Shown here: piece by piece, positions 25,954-34,975 of the stretch
Layout of the letters: every line of letters starts with the position of its first letter
Numbering within the stretch: the first letter of the stretch is position 1
Source of the DNA: Cellvibrionales bacterium UBA4451
Lineage (GTDB): Bacteria > Pseudomonadota > Gammaproteobacteria > Pseudomonadales > Porticoccaceae
Length of the DNA: 48,387 nt
NCBI GenBank assembly: GCA_002390285.1
Contig: DGPB01000020.1
Coordinates: 1-48,387, forward strand
Direction of reading: 5' to 3'
Notes under the pieces: model-generated
What the model saw: only the letters and a program-made list of their open reading frames with translations
Databases searched by the model: none
What the model was told of the DNA's origin: nothing
Translations under genes and position numbers: made by a program

Positions 25954-26991
25954 ATGAGTGATTCGCAGTGCTTGCAAGATTGGGTTGAGACGTTTCTGCC
26001 GGATTCATTCGTCGTGAGAGGTGATTTGTCGATTCTTCCCCTCAATGGTGATGCTGGTTTTAGACACTATTTTCGGGCGAATACCGAGCCATCATTGATA
26101 GCCGTATCGGCCCCACCTGAACACGAAAATAATCCTGGATTTGTCAGTGTGGCACTGTTGTTAAAGCAGCATGGTATTCACACGCCGACTATTTTTGCGG
26201 TAGATTATCAGCAGGGATTTTTGTTGCTGGAAGATTTTGGTGACCGTTTGTTACTGCCACATCTGTTGCCTGATACGGTTGACCGATTTTACGATGCTGC
26301 TGAAACAGTATTATTAAAAATTCAGCAGATCCCACTTACTCCAGATTTACTTCCTGACTATAGTCGTCAACCCCTGCTGGATGAGATGAATCTCTTTCCT
26401 GAGTGGTTTTTGACTCAGCTTTTGGGCGTTGACCTACAGCCCAGTGACCATGATTTACTGAATGAAACCATGGCAATATTGGTTGATAGCGCACTGGAGC
26501 AACCTCAGGTTCTTGTGCATCGCGACTTCCACTCCCGAAACCTGATGTTACTGGCCGATGAAGAGATAGGTGTAATCGATTTTCAGGATGCGGTCACCGG
26601 CCCTCTTGCCTATGACCTGGTTTCATTGTTGCGGGATTGCTATGTTCGCTGGCCCGTTGATTATATTTCACAGCGAGCGCTGAATTACTATCGATCTGCT
26701 GAGGCTGCAGGTATTGCTCCACAGGCATCTAAGGCACAGATTCTTAGGTGGTTTGATCTGATGGGGTTGCAGCGGCATATCAAAGTGTTGGGTATCTTTT
26801 CAAGACTTTGTTTGAGGGATGGCAAGCACAACTATCTCAACGATTTACCGCTAGTGATTCGCTATACTTTAGAGCAATTAGCGCCCTATCCGGAGTTGGG
26901 CAGATTTAAAGACTGGTTTGAGCTGCGAGTGCTTCCCCAGCTGCCTCAACAAGATTGGTATCATCCTTGGGAAACGGCGGGTGACGAGTGA
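25954..26991 (+). CDS. amgK: Anomeric MurNAc/GlcNAc kinase
   Basis: A 345-aa aminoglycoside-phosphotransferase-fold kinase. The catalytic loop VHRDFHSRNLM (188-198) and the metal motif IDFQDA (208-213) are intact, and the N-terminal NGDAGFRHYFR (31-41) fits the AmgK group. Directly followed by murU, it would phosphorylate recovered MurNAc at C1, feeding cell-wall recycling that bypasses de novo UDP-MurNAc synthesis. That pathway is known from Pseudomonas; assignment here rests on the pair and on divergence from lptD. No strong ribosome-binding site is visible. A TAGAAT at 25916-25921 may be its -10. Confidence 0.9.
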   Translation: MSDSQCLQDWVETFLPDSFVVRGDLSILPLNGDAGFRHYFRANTEPSLIAVSAPPEHENNPGFVSVALLLKQHGIHTPTIFAVDYQQGFLLLEDFGDRLLLPHLLPDTVDRFYDAAETVLLKIQQIPLTPDLLPDYSRQPLLDEMNLFPEWFLTQLLGVDLQPSDHDLLNETMAILVDSALEQPQVLVHRDFHSRNLMLLADEEIGVIDFQDAVTGPLAYDLVSLLRDCYVRWPVDYISQRALNYYRSAEAAGIAPQASKAQILRWFDLMGLQRHIKVLGIFSRLCLRDGKHNYLNDLPLVIRYTLEQLAPYPELGRFKDWFELRVLPQLPQQDWYHPWETAGDE

Positions 26992-27003
26992 AAAGGATTC
27001 AAT

Positions 27004-27720
27004 ATGAAGGCAATGATTCTTGCCGCGGGCTTTGGTGAAAGGCTGCGGCCACTCACTGAAAAAACGCCAAAACCATTATTGAAAGTGGGCGTTAAGCCGC
27101 TTATTCAGTATCACATTGAGAGGCTGGCCTCAGCGGGCGTACGCGAGCTAGTCATCAATACTTCTTGGTTGGGTGACCAGATCGAATCATTTCTTGGTGA
27201 TGGCTCCCGTTTTGGCGTCAGTATCGCTTGGTCCAGAGAGGCTGAGCCACTGGATACCGGGGGCGGCATTCGACGTGCATTACCGTTACTGGGCAGTGAC
27301 CCCTTTTTGGTCATTAATGGTGATGTTTGGACCAATTATCCGTTGGACTCTCTGGTGGAGAGAGAGTGGGCAGATGAGATAGAAGCCCATCTGGTGTTGG
27401 TGCCTAACCCGACTCATAATCCAGAGGGTGATTTCACGCTGGATTCGCAGCAGTGTATACGCTACCCCTTGAACGGTGATGAGAGCTTCACCTTTAGTGG
27501 TTTGAGCGTCATGCGCCCAGAACTTTTTGCCTTGTATGCATCGGCAAGCGAGAAGTTTCCTATTCGGGATATGCTTACAGGTAGTATCAAGGGTGGTTAT
27601 GTGACCGGTGAGGTGTTCGATGATACTTGGTGGGATGTCGGTACGGTTGAACGATTGCAGGCACTTAATGCGCTGGTCTCTGGAAAAGAGGTAAGCCCAG
27701 TAAATAAGGCCGAGAGTTAG
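27004..27720 (+). CDS. murU: N-acetylmuramate alpha-1-phosphate uridylyltransferase
   Basis: MurU (238 aa) converts MurNAc-1-phosphate and UTP to UDP-MurNAc. The nucleotidyltransferase signature AMILAAGFGERLRPLTEKTP with PKPLL is at residues 3-26. The metal-binding NGD (FLVINGDVW) is near residue 102, and the C-terminal FDDTWWDVGTVERL is typical. AAGGA lies 6 bases before the ATG and 12 bases separate it from amgK, so the two form an operon. Confidence 0.93.
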   Translation: MKAMILAAGFGERLRPLTEKTPKPLLKVGVKPLIQYHIERLASAGVRELVINTSWLGDQIESFLGDGSRFGVSIAWSREAEPLDTGGGIRRALPLLGSDPFLVINGDVWTNYPLDSLVEREWADEIEAHLVLVPNPTHNPEGDFTLDSQQCIRYPLNGDESFTFSGLSVMRPELFALYASASEKFPIRDMLTGSIKGGYVTGEVFDDTWWDVGTVERLQALNALVSGKEVSPVNKAES

Positions 27721-27790
27721 GGTGGTTTGGCCGTTGAAGCCCTACACGACGAGTCTTCTGCTTGTCGTTGTTGTCATACAAAATAGTCAT
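27665..27790 (-). CDS. Possible small protein antisense to the murU end
   Basis: A 41-codon frame with an ATG at 27790 preceded by a good AGGAG at 9 bases. The peptide is basic and proline-rich (MTILYDNNDKQKTRRVGLQR, ending LPLFQRPAH). It fills most of the 130-base gap between murU and the VanZ-like gene and overlaps the murU 3' end by 56 bases. I recognise no family. It could equally be chance plus a stray GGAG. Confidence 0.25.
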   Translation of the reverse strand: MTILYDNNDKQKTRRVGLQRPNHPNSRPYLLGLPLFQRPAH

Positions 27791-27850
27791 CGTTTTCGTC
27801 TCCTGTTTTAGTCGTTGCGGCAGGGGTTTAATTGATGCAGGAGATATAAC

Positions 27851-28201
27851 TTGCAGCAAGTCGTTATTAGGTGGCTGTGGGCGTTCGTAAGCTGTTTAGC
27901 GTTGATCATGATTGTATCCCTGATGCCGGTAAATGGAACTGGATGGTTTCCCGGTCAAGATAAAATCATGCATGCCATTAGCTTTGCTGCATTATTTCTG
28001 ATGGGATCACAGGCATTCCCTCGATTAGCCTCATGGTGGCGACTCCACCTGGGGCTACTTATTTATGGTGCTTTGATCGAGTGGCTACAAGGAAAAACGG
28101 GTTATCGCAGTATGGAAGCTTGGGATGTGGTGGCAGATATCAGTGGGCTCGTGCTCGGCAATTTAACCTTAGTTTTTTTCACAAAAAAAAGAGTTGATTG
28201 A
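27851..28201 (+). CDS. VanZ-like membrane protein
   Basis: A 116-aa protein with four predicted membrane helices and the VanZ-family pattern: DKIMHAISFAALF (residues 37-49), then ALIEWLQGKTGYRSMEAWD and DISGLVLGN. The start is TTG, supported by GGAG 7 bases upstream. VanZ relatives include a teicoplanin-resistance accessory protein, but in Gram-negatives their role is unknown. It is convergent with holA. Confidence 0.85.
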   Translation: MQQVVIRWLWAFVSCLALIMIVSLMPVNGTGWFPGQDKIMHAISFAALFLMGSQAFPRLASWWRLHLGLLIYGALIEWLQGKTGYRSMEAWDVVADISGLVLGNLTLVFFTKKRVD

Positions 28202-28265
28202 AGGTTTGTTTACCCCGAAGTGATAAGGGTATGCGGGCAAGAGGGTGTTTATTAGGACAGGCTTT

Positions 28266-29318
28266 CTAGTCTTCCTGAAGCGCTAGTCGCAAGTTCAGCG
28301 GGCGTAGGGTCTGGCTGCCACAGAACATCAGGATAAGTGTGGTGAGATCATCCCAAGGCGAGGCCTTGCGCATGCCTTTGATGGCGCGATCGATCCCTCC
28401 AGCAAGTCGTAACATCTGTTTTAGCTGGCCAAGGGGAAGACGTCTTATGGCATTTTTAACCAGTGGTTTACGTTTTTCCCAAACACCAATATTTTTCAAT
28501 GCCCAGTCCAGATGGTCACCATTGGCAGTGGCATCACTGGCTTTGATTAGGATGCGTAATTCTCGGGTCAGTGCCCATAGAATGACGGTAGCTTCGGTAC
28601 CTTCATCGCGTAATCCCCGCAGGGTTCGGCAGGCACTTTGAGCCTCACCTTCCATGGCCTTGTCCACCAGTGAAAAAACATTAAAACGGGCACTGTCGGC
28701 GACGATGGTGGACATTGTGTCACCGTCCACCTCACCATCGGGAATCAGTAATTTAAGTTTTTCAATTTCCTGAACTGCCGCTAATAAGTTTCCCTCTACC
28801 CGATCCGCCAGAATGGACACCGCTTGACGGCTTGCATGGATGCCAGCTTGTTGGAGTCTTTGGTTGATCCACTGAGGGAGTTGGTTGGGAGCTACAGGCC
28901 ATAATTGGATGAACACGCCTTGGCTATCGATAGCCTTGACCCACTTGCTGCGGGTAGTAGCGCTTTCTAGCTTTGGCGTGATGATCAGCATGAGCGTGTC
29001 ACTGCTGGGGTTGGATACGTACTCCTGTAGTGTTTTGGAGCCTTTGTCTCCAGGTTTTCCAGTGGGGATACGAATTTCCAGAATTTTTTTATCTGAAAAC
29101 AGCGATAGACTGTTGGCTTCTGTCAGCACCACATTCCAGTCAAAACCCGTTTCAGCGTGCAACAGTTCGCGCTCGGTATAGCCTTGGCTTCGGGCCGCAG
29201 CACGAATGGCGTCGGTTGCTTCCTGTGCTAGCAGCGGTTCGTCACCACTGATGAGATAAACAGGGGCCAAGGGCCCCTGGGATAGATGTGTGGCGAGTTG
29301 CTCAGTCTTCAGTCGCAT
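28266..29318 (-). CDS. holA: DNA polymerase III delta subunit
   Basis: HolA (350 aa) opens the beta clamp as part of the clamp loader. The N-terminal LAPVYLISGDEPLLAQEATDAIR and the later ASRQAVSILADRVEGNLLAAVQEIEKLKLL match the family. It overlaps the 3' end of lptE by 17 bases. In E. coli nadD follows; here the block ends and a VanZ-like gene is convergent. Confidence 0.95.
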   Translation of the reverse strand: MRLKTEQLATHLSQGPLAPVYLISGDEPLLAQEATDAIRAAARSQGYTERELLHAETGFDWNVVLTEANSLSLFSDKKILEIRIPTGKPGDKGSKTLQEYVSNPSSDTLMLIITPKLESATTRSKWVKAIDSQGVFIQLWPVAPNQLPQWINQRLQQAGIHASRQAVSILADRVEGNLLAAVQEIEKLKLLIPDGEVDGDTMSTIVADSARFNVFSLVDKAMEGEAQSACRTLRGLRDEGTEATVILWALTRELRILIKASDATANGDHLDWALKNIGVWEKRKPLVKNAIRRLPLGQLKQMLRLAGGIDRAIKGMRKASPWDDLTTLILMFCGSQTLRPLNLRLALQED

Positions 29319-29853
29319 CTTCAGGCATGGCTGTTTCGGACGATGAAGCAGAACGGTTACTGACTGCGTTAAGGCGGCGAATAATTTGACTCGTCAAGTC
29401 ATAACGCATTTCCTTCCTCAGAAGGTCAGCTTCTTCTGTTTTTGATTGCACCTCATTTTCATTGAAGTCCAAGTATCTTGTCGTGTTTAGCGTGGTCCGG
29501 GGCAGAAGTTGTGTTCCGTCATTGGCCAAAATCAGGATATCTATGGATTCGGTTAGTTGGTATTCGGAAGCTCGTGCTCCGCCACTGACAGTGGAGATTC
29601 TTCGCTCGCTTTTATAGTTGAGGGTGACAATGCTGTATTGTGCCTCTGTAGCACTGCGGACAACCTCAATATCATTGCTCTTAAAGCTCCTTGCCAGCAT
29701 CTGATAAAACTCACTCTGTAGGTCCTGCCCACTGATATGAACACTGGATATATTGTCGGCAACTTGGCCGGTGCCACGGAGGTGCCAACCACAACCGGTA
29801 ACTATCGTTGCCATAAGAAGGCTGGCGATAGTAAGACGGATCAGTTTTTTCAT
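29302..29853 (-). CDS. lptE: LPS assembly lipoprotein LptE
   Basis: LptE (183 aa) plugs the LptD barrel. The ATG at 29853 is chosen because AAGGAA lies 6 bases upstream; it gives the lipoprotein signal MKKLIRLTIASLLMATIVTGC with the lipidated Cys at residue 21, followed by GWHLRGTG, the family start. An upstream TTG or similar start would spoil the signal. It lies between leuS and holA as in E. coli. Confidence 0.95.
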   Translation of the reverse strand: MKKLIRLTIASLLMATIVTGCGWHLRGTGQVADNISSVHISGQDLQSEFYQMLARSFKSNDIEVVRSATEAQYSIVTLNYKSERRISTVSGGARASEYQLTESIDILILANDGTQLLPRTTLNTTRYLDFNENEVQSKTEEADLLRKEMRYDLTSQIIRRLNAVSNRSASSSETAMPEDATED

Positions 29854-29890
29854 TGTTATTCCTTTTCTGTTGACGATCAGTGTGTAGCGT

Positions 29891-32377
29891 TTAATTGGCA
29901 ACAATATTAACCAGCTTACTGGGAACCACGATTACTTTACGGATGGTTAGGCCTTCAGTAAAGCGCTGAACATTTTCATTGTCTTGGGCCACTAGTTCAA
30001 TATCTTCTTTGCTGGCGTCAGCGGGCACATCAATTTGAGCACGCAGTTTACCATTGACTTGAACTGCCAGTTGAATAGTGGTTTTGACTAGGGCAGATTT
30101 ATCTACCTGTGGCCAAGGGGCGTTGAGTAGGTTATCCCCAAGGCCTAGTTCTTGCCATAGGGCGGAGCAGACATGGGGGACGATGGGAGATAGCACCAAT
30201 ACAGCGGTTTCCAAAGCCTCCCGCTCTACAGCTAAGCCGTTGGGTATTTTCCGGTCGGATTTTCCCAGCTCATTGAGTAGTTCCATAACAGCGGCAATGG
30301 CCGTGTTAAAGGTTTGTCGCCGACCGAAGTCATCGCTGACTTTGGCTATAGTCTCATGAGTTTTACGTCGTAAATCCTGCTGTTGTTGGTTCAGTCCGCT
30401 AGTATCTAATGTGATTGAACCTTCGGTCTGAAGATGTAAATGCACCGCTTTCCAGAGTTTACGTAAAAAACGGTGAGCACCGTCAACGGCACTGTCGTTC
30501 CATTCCAGCGATTGTTCGGGTGGGGCGGCAAACATCGTAAATAGCCGCACCGTATCTGCACCATATTGCTCAATCAGCGCCTGAGGATCGACGGTATTAC
30601 CCTTGGACTTGGACATCTTGGTGCCATCTTTCAGCACCATGCCCTGACAAAGGAGCTTAGTGAAAGGCTCGTCTGAATTCAGTAAGCCTTCATCGCGCAT
30701 TAACTTATGGAAAAAGCGGGCATAGAGCAGGTGCAAAATAGCATGCTCAATACCACCTACATACTGATCTACGGGTAACCAGTAGTTGGCTGCCTTGCTA
30801 TCGAGCATTCCCTCTGAATAATTGGGGCAGGTGTAGCGGGCGTAGTACCAGCTTGATTCCATAAAGGTATCAAAGGTATCTGTTTCGTGCTCAACGGCTA
30901 TGCCATTGAGTTCAGTCTTGCGCCATTCTGGGTCTGCCTTAATGGGAGAGTGAATGCCGTCCATCTCAACATCTTCTGGCAGTAGCACCGGAAGCCGGTT
31001 GGCGGGGATGGGAATTTCTCCTCCCTCTGGCAAGTTGACCATGGGGATAGGTGTACCCCAATAGCGCTGACGGGAGACGCCCCAGTCGCGGAGGCGGTAG
31101 TTGGTTTTAATCTCTCCGCAGCCGAGCTTGCGAAGTTTGTTGGCAACGGCATCAAAGCCGCTTTCGGGGCTGAGTCCATTAAATTCACCCGAGTTAACCA
31201 TGGCGACGTCATTGGCTGCTTTTGATGCGTACCAGTCTTGCCAAATGGTGTTATCGAATCTGGAATTTTCAGACGGATTAGTGTGTTCAAAAACCTGTTT
31301 GATCGGCAGGCCGTGTTTATTAGCAAATTCAAAGTCACGTTCATCGTGAGCGGGCACTGCCATAATGGCGCCTGTGCCGTATTCCATTAAGACATAGTTG
31401 GCGATCCAGACAGGCACTTTTTCCCCGGTGATGGGATGGATAGCGTCAAGACCTGTTGGTATGCCTTTTTTCTCCATGGTTGCCATATCGGCTTCGGCTG
31501 CCGATTGGGTTTTGCAATCCTGAATGAAATTAGCTAATTCAGGGTTGGTTTGCGCCATCGCCAAAGCAATAGGATGTTCAGCAGCGATGCTGGCGTAAGT
31601 GACGCCCATGAGGGTGTCTGGACGTGTGGTATAAACAGAAAAGTTATCGATACCGGCTACAGCTTGATCCAATTGAAAACTAAACTCTACGCCACGGCTC
31701 TTGCCAATCCAGTTGCGTTGCATGGTGCGCACTTGCTCAGGCCAGTCATCAAGCTTGTCTAGATCATCTAGCAGTTCTTCAGCGTAATCGGTTATTTTGA
31801 TAAACCACTGTGGGATTTCCTTTCGCTCCACGGTGGTATCACAACGCCAGCAACAGCCATCAATGACCTGTTCGTTAGCAAGAACCGTCTGGTCGTTTGG
31901 GCACCAGTTAACAGCCGACGTTTTTTTGTAGACGAGGCCTTTTTCGAAAAGACGAGTAAAAAACCACTGTTCCCAGCGATAGTATTCTGGCTTGCAGGTG
32001 GCTAGCTCACGTGACCAGTCATAGCCAAAGCCCAGCTGCTTGAGCTGGTTTTTCATGTACTCAATATTTTCGTAGGTCCACTTGGCAGGTGCAGTGTTGT
32101 GCTTTATCGCAGCATTTTCTGCGGGCAAACCAAAGGCATCCCAGCCCATAGGCTGCAACACGTTCTTGCCCAACATGCGTTGGTAGCGGGAGATCACATC
32201 TGCAATTGTATAGTTGCGTACATGGCCCATGTGTAGCTTGCCACTGGGGTAGGGAAACATCGCCAAACAGTAGTATTTTTCTCTGCTGGGGTCTTCTGTC
32301 ACGACAAAAGCCTGGGTGTCGGCCCAAAATTTTTGAGTGGCGGTTTCAATTTCTGCGGGATGATATTGGTCTTTCAT
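29891..32377 (-). CDS. leuS: Leucyl-tRNA synthetase
   Basis: LeuS (828 aa) charges tRNA-Leu. The class I motifs are HMGH (49-52) and KMSKS (587-591). The CP1 editing domain has TTRPDTLMG (250-258) and GTGAIMAVPAHDERDFEF (334-351), with the conserved editing Asp345. A zinc-like cysteine set is in the 159-179 region. The ATG at 32377 is preferred over a TTG two codons earlier. A TATAAT -10 at 32428-32423 lies within a perfect 8-bp inverted repeat pair. Confidence 0.97.
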   Translation of the reverse strand: MKDQYHPAEIETATQKFWADTQAFVVTEDPSREKYYCLAMFPYPSGKLHMGHVRNYTIADVISRYQRMLGKNVLQPMGWDAFGLPAENAAIKHNTAPAKWTYENIEYMKNQLKQLGFGYDWSRELATCKPEYYRWEQWFFTRLFEKGLVYKKTSAVNWCPNDQTVLANEQVIDGCCWRCDTTVERKEIPQWFIKITDYAEELLDDLDKLDDWPEQVRTMQRNWIGKSRGVEFSFQLDQAVAGIDNFSVYTTRPDTLMGVTYASIAAEHPIALAMAQTNPELANFIQDCKTQSAAEADMATMEKKGIPTGLDAIHPITGEKVPVWIANYVLMEYGTGAIMAVPAHDERDFEFANKHGLPIKQVFEHTNPSENSRFDNTIWQDWYASKAANDVAMVNSGEFNGLSPESGFDAVANKLRKLGCGEIKTNYRLRDWGVSRQRYWGTPIPMVNLPEGGEIPIPANRLPVLLPEDVEMDGIHSPIKADPEWRKTELNGIAVEHETDTFDTFMESSWYYARYTCPNYSEGMLDSKAANYWLPVDQYVGGIEHAILHLLYARFFHKLMRDEGLLNSDEPFTKLLCQGMVLKDGTKMSKSKGNTVDPQALIEQYGADTVRLFTMFAAPPEQSLEWNDSAVDGAHRFLRKLWKAVHLHLQTEGSITLDTSGLNQQQQDLRRKTHETIAKVSDDFGRRQTFNTAIAAVMELLNELGKSDRKIPNGLAVEREALETAVLVLSPIVPHVCSALWQELGLGDNLLNAPWPQVDKSALVKTTIQLAVQVNGKLRAQIDVPADASKEDIELVAQDNENVQRFTEGLTIRKVIVVPSKLVNIVAN

Positions 32378-32399
32378 TAGCAATCTTGATCAGGTTGAG

Positions 32400-32455
32400 G
32401 CACTGGGCCCGAAAAGCGGCCAATTATAGGCTAAAGCCTGCTGTAGACCCAGTGC
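32400..32455 (-). promoter_or_regulatory. leuS promoter region with inverted repeat
   Basis: On the - strand a consensus TATAAT (32428-32423) lies about 46 bases before the leuS ATG. Perfect 8-bp arms GCACTGGG (32400-32407) and CCCAGTGC (32448-32455) flank it at nearly equal distances. No good -35 is present (TGGGTC at 17 bases is poor), which may point to an activator or to another binding protein. Confidence 0.4.
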
Positions 32456-32525
32456 GGAAATGCGGAATGGATCACCCTGATGGCCAGCATCTTGCTGAAC
32501 GAATTCGGAGGGTGAGCTTTCGAAG

Positions 32526-34061
32526 TTAATGTTGTGGGGAGGCGCGGCGCAGATGGTGCCCAATGGCGAAAAATAACATCACTACTGAAAACAGCAGGAT
32601 GGGCATTGAGCCTCTTTCTCCAAACGGCGTTATGCCACGAAAAGGGGTGACATATCCCTCAAGAATACCTCGACCATAGGGCGGAATTTTTGAGACTACT
32701 TTACCTTTGGTATTGACCAAGGCGGTCAGCCCATCGTTGGTCGCACGAATGAGGGGTTTGCCATTTTCCAAGGCGCGCATTCTGGCCATTTGGAAATGTT
32801 GCTGAGGGCCGATGGATCGGCCAAACCAAGTATCATTGCTGACAGTAAGCAACAGGTTCGCATTGCCTGCGGATCGGGCGACAAGGTCGGGAAATGCAAT
32901 TTCATAACAAATAGCCGTGGCGATGGCGACGCCATTGGCAATGATCGGCGCCTGGATTTCAGCGCCGGGGCTGAAAGATGACATGGGTAAATCAAAAAAC
33001 GCGATAACGCCACGTAGCCACTTCTCAAAGGGTACATACTCGCCAAAGGGAACAAGGTGTTGCTTGTGATACGTGCCGCTGGCACTACCGAGGCCAATCA
33101 CTGAATTGTAATAGAGCTGACTACGCTGATCCTGAGTGGGTATCCCGGTTATCAAGGCCGTTTGGCTGTCTTTAGCCTCGGCGGAAAGTATGGAAAGATA
33201 ATCGCTCATTTCATGTTTCAGCCTTGGTATAGCTGATTCGGGCCAGACGACAATGTCGTGTTTAAGCAGTTGGTTAGTATCCTCACGATATTGGTTTAAT
33301 ATCTCTAAAAGTTTGCCCTGATCCCATTTCATTGTAAGGGGTAACGCAGGTTGAATCAGGCCAATACTGAGAGGTTTGCTGGAGGCCTCCGTCCACTGGA
33401 CAGATTGTAAATGCCACCCCGAAAACCAGAGTAGCAATGCACAAAATATAGCGGGACCAAGAGAGAGCGACTTTTTTGATTTACTCTTCAGACCTAGGGG
33501 AAAACCCAAGAACAAACCAAGGATAGAACCACAAAGTACTGTGATCCAGCTGAGTCCTAGGACACCAGTGATAGGCGCCCAGCCAGATAGCCAAGTGTCA
33601 ATGTGGCTGTAGCCGAGATAGAGCCATGGAAAACCGCTAAAGACCCAGCCATGGAACCACTCGCCTAAAACCCAAAGGCTGGGGAAGGCCAGGAGGGTTG
33701 TACCGGTAGAGCGGTTTAGACCGTATCCGTAGAGAATAAAAGGGAGAGCGAACAATAATGCAAGAAAGATAACAAACACAGCGATGAGTAACAGTGACAG
33801 CAGTATCGAGGCCTGGCCATGATCGTGAATACTGACAAATATCCAGGAAACCCCTGAGGAAAACATCCCTAAGCCGAAAAAAAAGCTACGCCAGAAACAG
33901 GCTAATTTCCCAAGGTCCTTAAGCAGTCTGACCAACCCCGCAATGGACAAAATGCCAATGGGCCACCAGTCAAAAGGTGCTAGAGATAGAGGGAGCGCTA
34001 AGCCAAATAGGGTTGCCAGAGCATGGCCCTTCATATCAGATTTTTTGATGTGAGGCCCCAT
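32526..34061 (-). CDS. lnt: Apolipoprotein N-acyltransferase
   Basis: Lnt (511 aa) adds the third acyl chain to lipoproteins in the inner membrane. About six to seven N-terminal membrane helices precede the nitrilase domain. The catalytic triad is visible as Glu275 (VVWPESAIP), Lys333 (YHKQHLVPFGEYVP) and Cys385 (AICYEIAF). An AAGGA lies 12 bases before the ATG. LptE and other lipoproteins from this window would be its substrates. It follows corC by 71 bases. Confidence 0.96.
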   Translation of the reverse strand: MGPHIKKSDMKGHALATLFGLALPLSLAPFDWWPIGILSIAGLVRLLKDLGKLACFWRSFFFGLGMFSSGVSWIFVSIHDHGQASILLSLLLIAVFVIFLALLFALPFILYGYGLNRSTGTTLLAFPSLWVLGEWFHGWVFSGFPWLYLGYSHIDTWLSGWAPITGVLGLSWITVLCGSILGLFLGFPLGLKSKSKKSLSLGPAIFCALLLWFSGWHLQSVQWTEASSKPLSIGLIQPALPLTMKWDQGKLLEILNQYREDTNQLLKHDIVVWPESAIPRLKHEMSDYLSILSAEAKDSQTALITGIPTQDQRSQLYYNSVIGLGSASGTYHKQHLVPFGEYVPFEKWLRGVIAFFDLPMSSFSPGAEIQAPIIANGVAIATAICYEIAFPDLVARSAGNANLLLTVSNDTWFGRSIGPQQHFQMARMRALENGKPLIRATNDGLTALVNTKGKVVSKIPPYGRGILEGYVTPFRGITPFGERGSMPILLFSVVMLFFAIGHHLRRASPQH

Positions 34062-34132
34062 CGGTAATAATCATCCTTGTTTTTAGCTGGATTGACGGTA
34101 TTTGGCGTGATTGTCGCGGGTATGAATAACGG

Positions 34133-34975
34133 TTAGCTTGTCGCCGTCACTGTCATTTCGAGCAATTTGACTTGCCTGTTATCACCCTCGGCGATACGAA
34201 AAGTAAAGCCATTTACTTCGATAGTTTCGTCTACCTTGGGCATGCATCCAAAAGCAGAGACTATAATGCCACCGATGGTGTCAAACTCTTCGTCGCTAAC
34301 GCCTACGTTGAAATAGTCATTGAAGTCATCAATGGGCGTGAGTGCATCTATCAGGTAGCCACCATTTTGCTGCGGACGGATCATGGCGCCTTCTTCTTCG
34401 TCGGTCTCGTCTTCAATCTCACCAACGATTTCCTCAAGAATATCCTCGATGGTGATGAGTCCGGCAATACCGCCGTATTCATCTACCACAATCGCCATGT
34501 GATAGCGCTGTTCACGAAATTCCCGCAGTAGTACGTTGAGGCGTTTGCTCTCGGGGATGATGGTTGCTGGGCGGACCACTTTATTCAGATCAAAGGTGTC
34601 TTGTCCATCAAGAATCAGGGGTAATAATTCTTTCGCCAACAGGATGCCTACAATGTCATCTGCGGACTCCCCTATGACAGGAAAGCGAGAATGGCCGGAT
34701 TCAATGACCAGCTTAAGTATGTCCTCTAGACTGCTATTCTGCTGTATGACGACCATTTGGGAGCGAGGGATCATGATCTCCCTCACTTGCTGATCAGCGA
34801 CGTTAAGTGCACCCTCGATAATTTCCAGTGCCTCATTATCAATAACTTTACTTTCGTGAGCTGCACGCAATATTAAGGTGAGCTCTTCCCTAGACTTGGG
34901 TTCTGAGGAGAAAGCATTAGTTAGTTTACCCAGCCAAGATTTTTCCTGGGGGTTGCTCGAGTCGTCGTCTGTCAT
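34133..34975 (-). CDS. corC: CBS-domain protein CorC/YbeX
   Basis: A 280-aa cytosolic protein with paired CBS domains (about residues 65-190, including VREIMIPRSQMVVI and HMAIVVDEYGGIAGLITIED) and a C-terminal CorC_HlyC domain (about 205-280, GGYLIDALTPIDDFNDYF). The family is tied to Mg2+/Co2+ efflux and, more recently, to ribosome metabolism. The start overlaps the ybeY stop by four bases. Confidence 0.95.
   Translation of the reverse strand: MTDDDSSNPQEKSWLGKLTNAFSSEPKSREELTLILRAAHESKVIDNEALEIIEGALNVADQQVREIMIPRSQMVVIQQNSSLEDILKLVIESGHSRFPVIGESADDIVGILLAKELLPLILDGQDTFDLNKVVRPATIIPESKRLNVLLREFREQRYHMAIVVDEYGGIAGLITIEDILEEIVGEIEDETDEEEGAMIRPQQNGGYLIDALTPIDDFNDYFNVGVSDEEFDTIGGIIVSAFGCMPKVDETIEVNGFTFRIAEGDNRQVKLLEMTVTATS

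Noticed and set aside
32469..32474. TGATCC on the - strand upstream of leuS, like the ECF -35 box
   Set aside because: No TAA lies 17-19 bases downstream, so it is a chance match. The TATAAT further on is a better promoter element.
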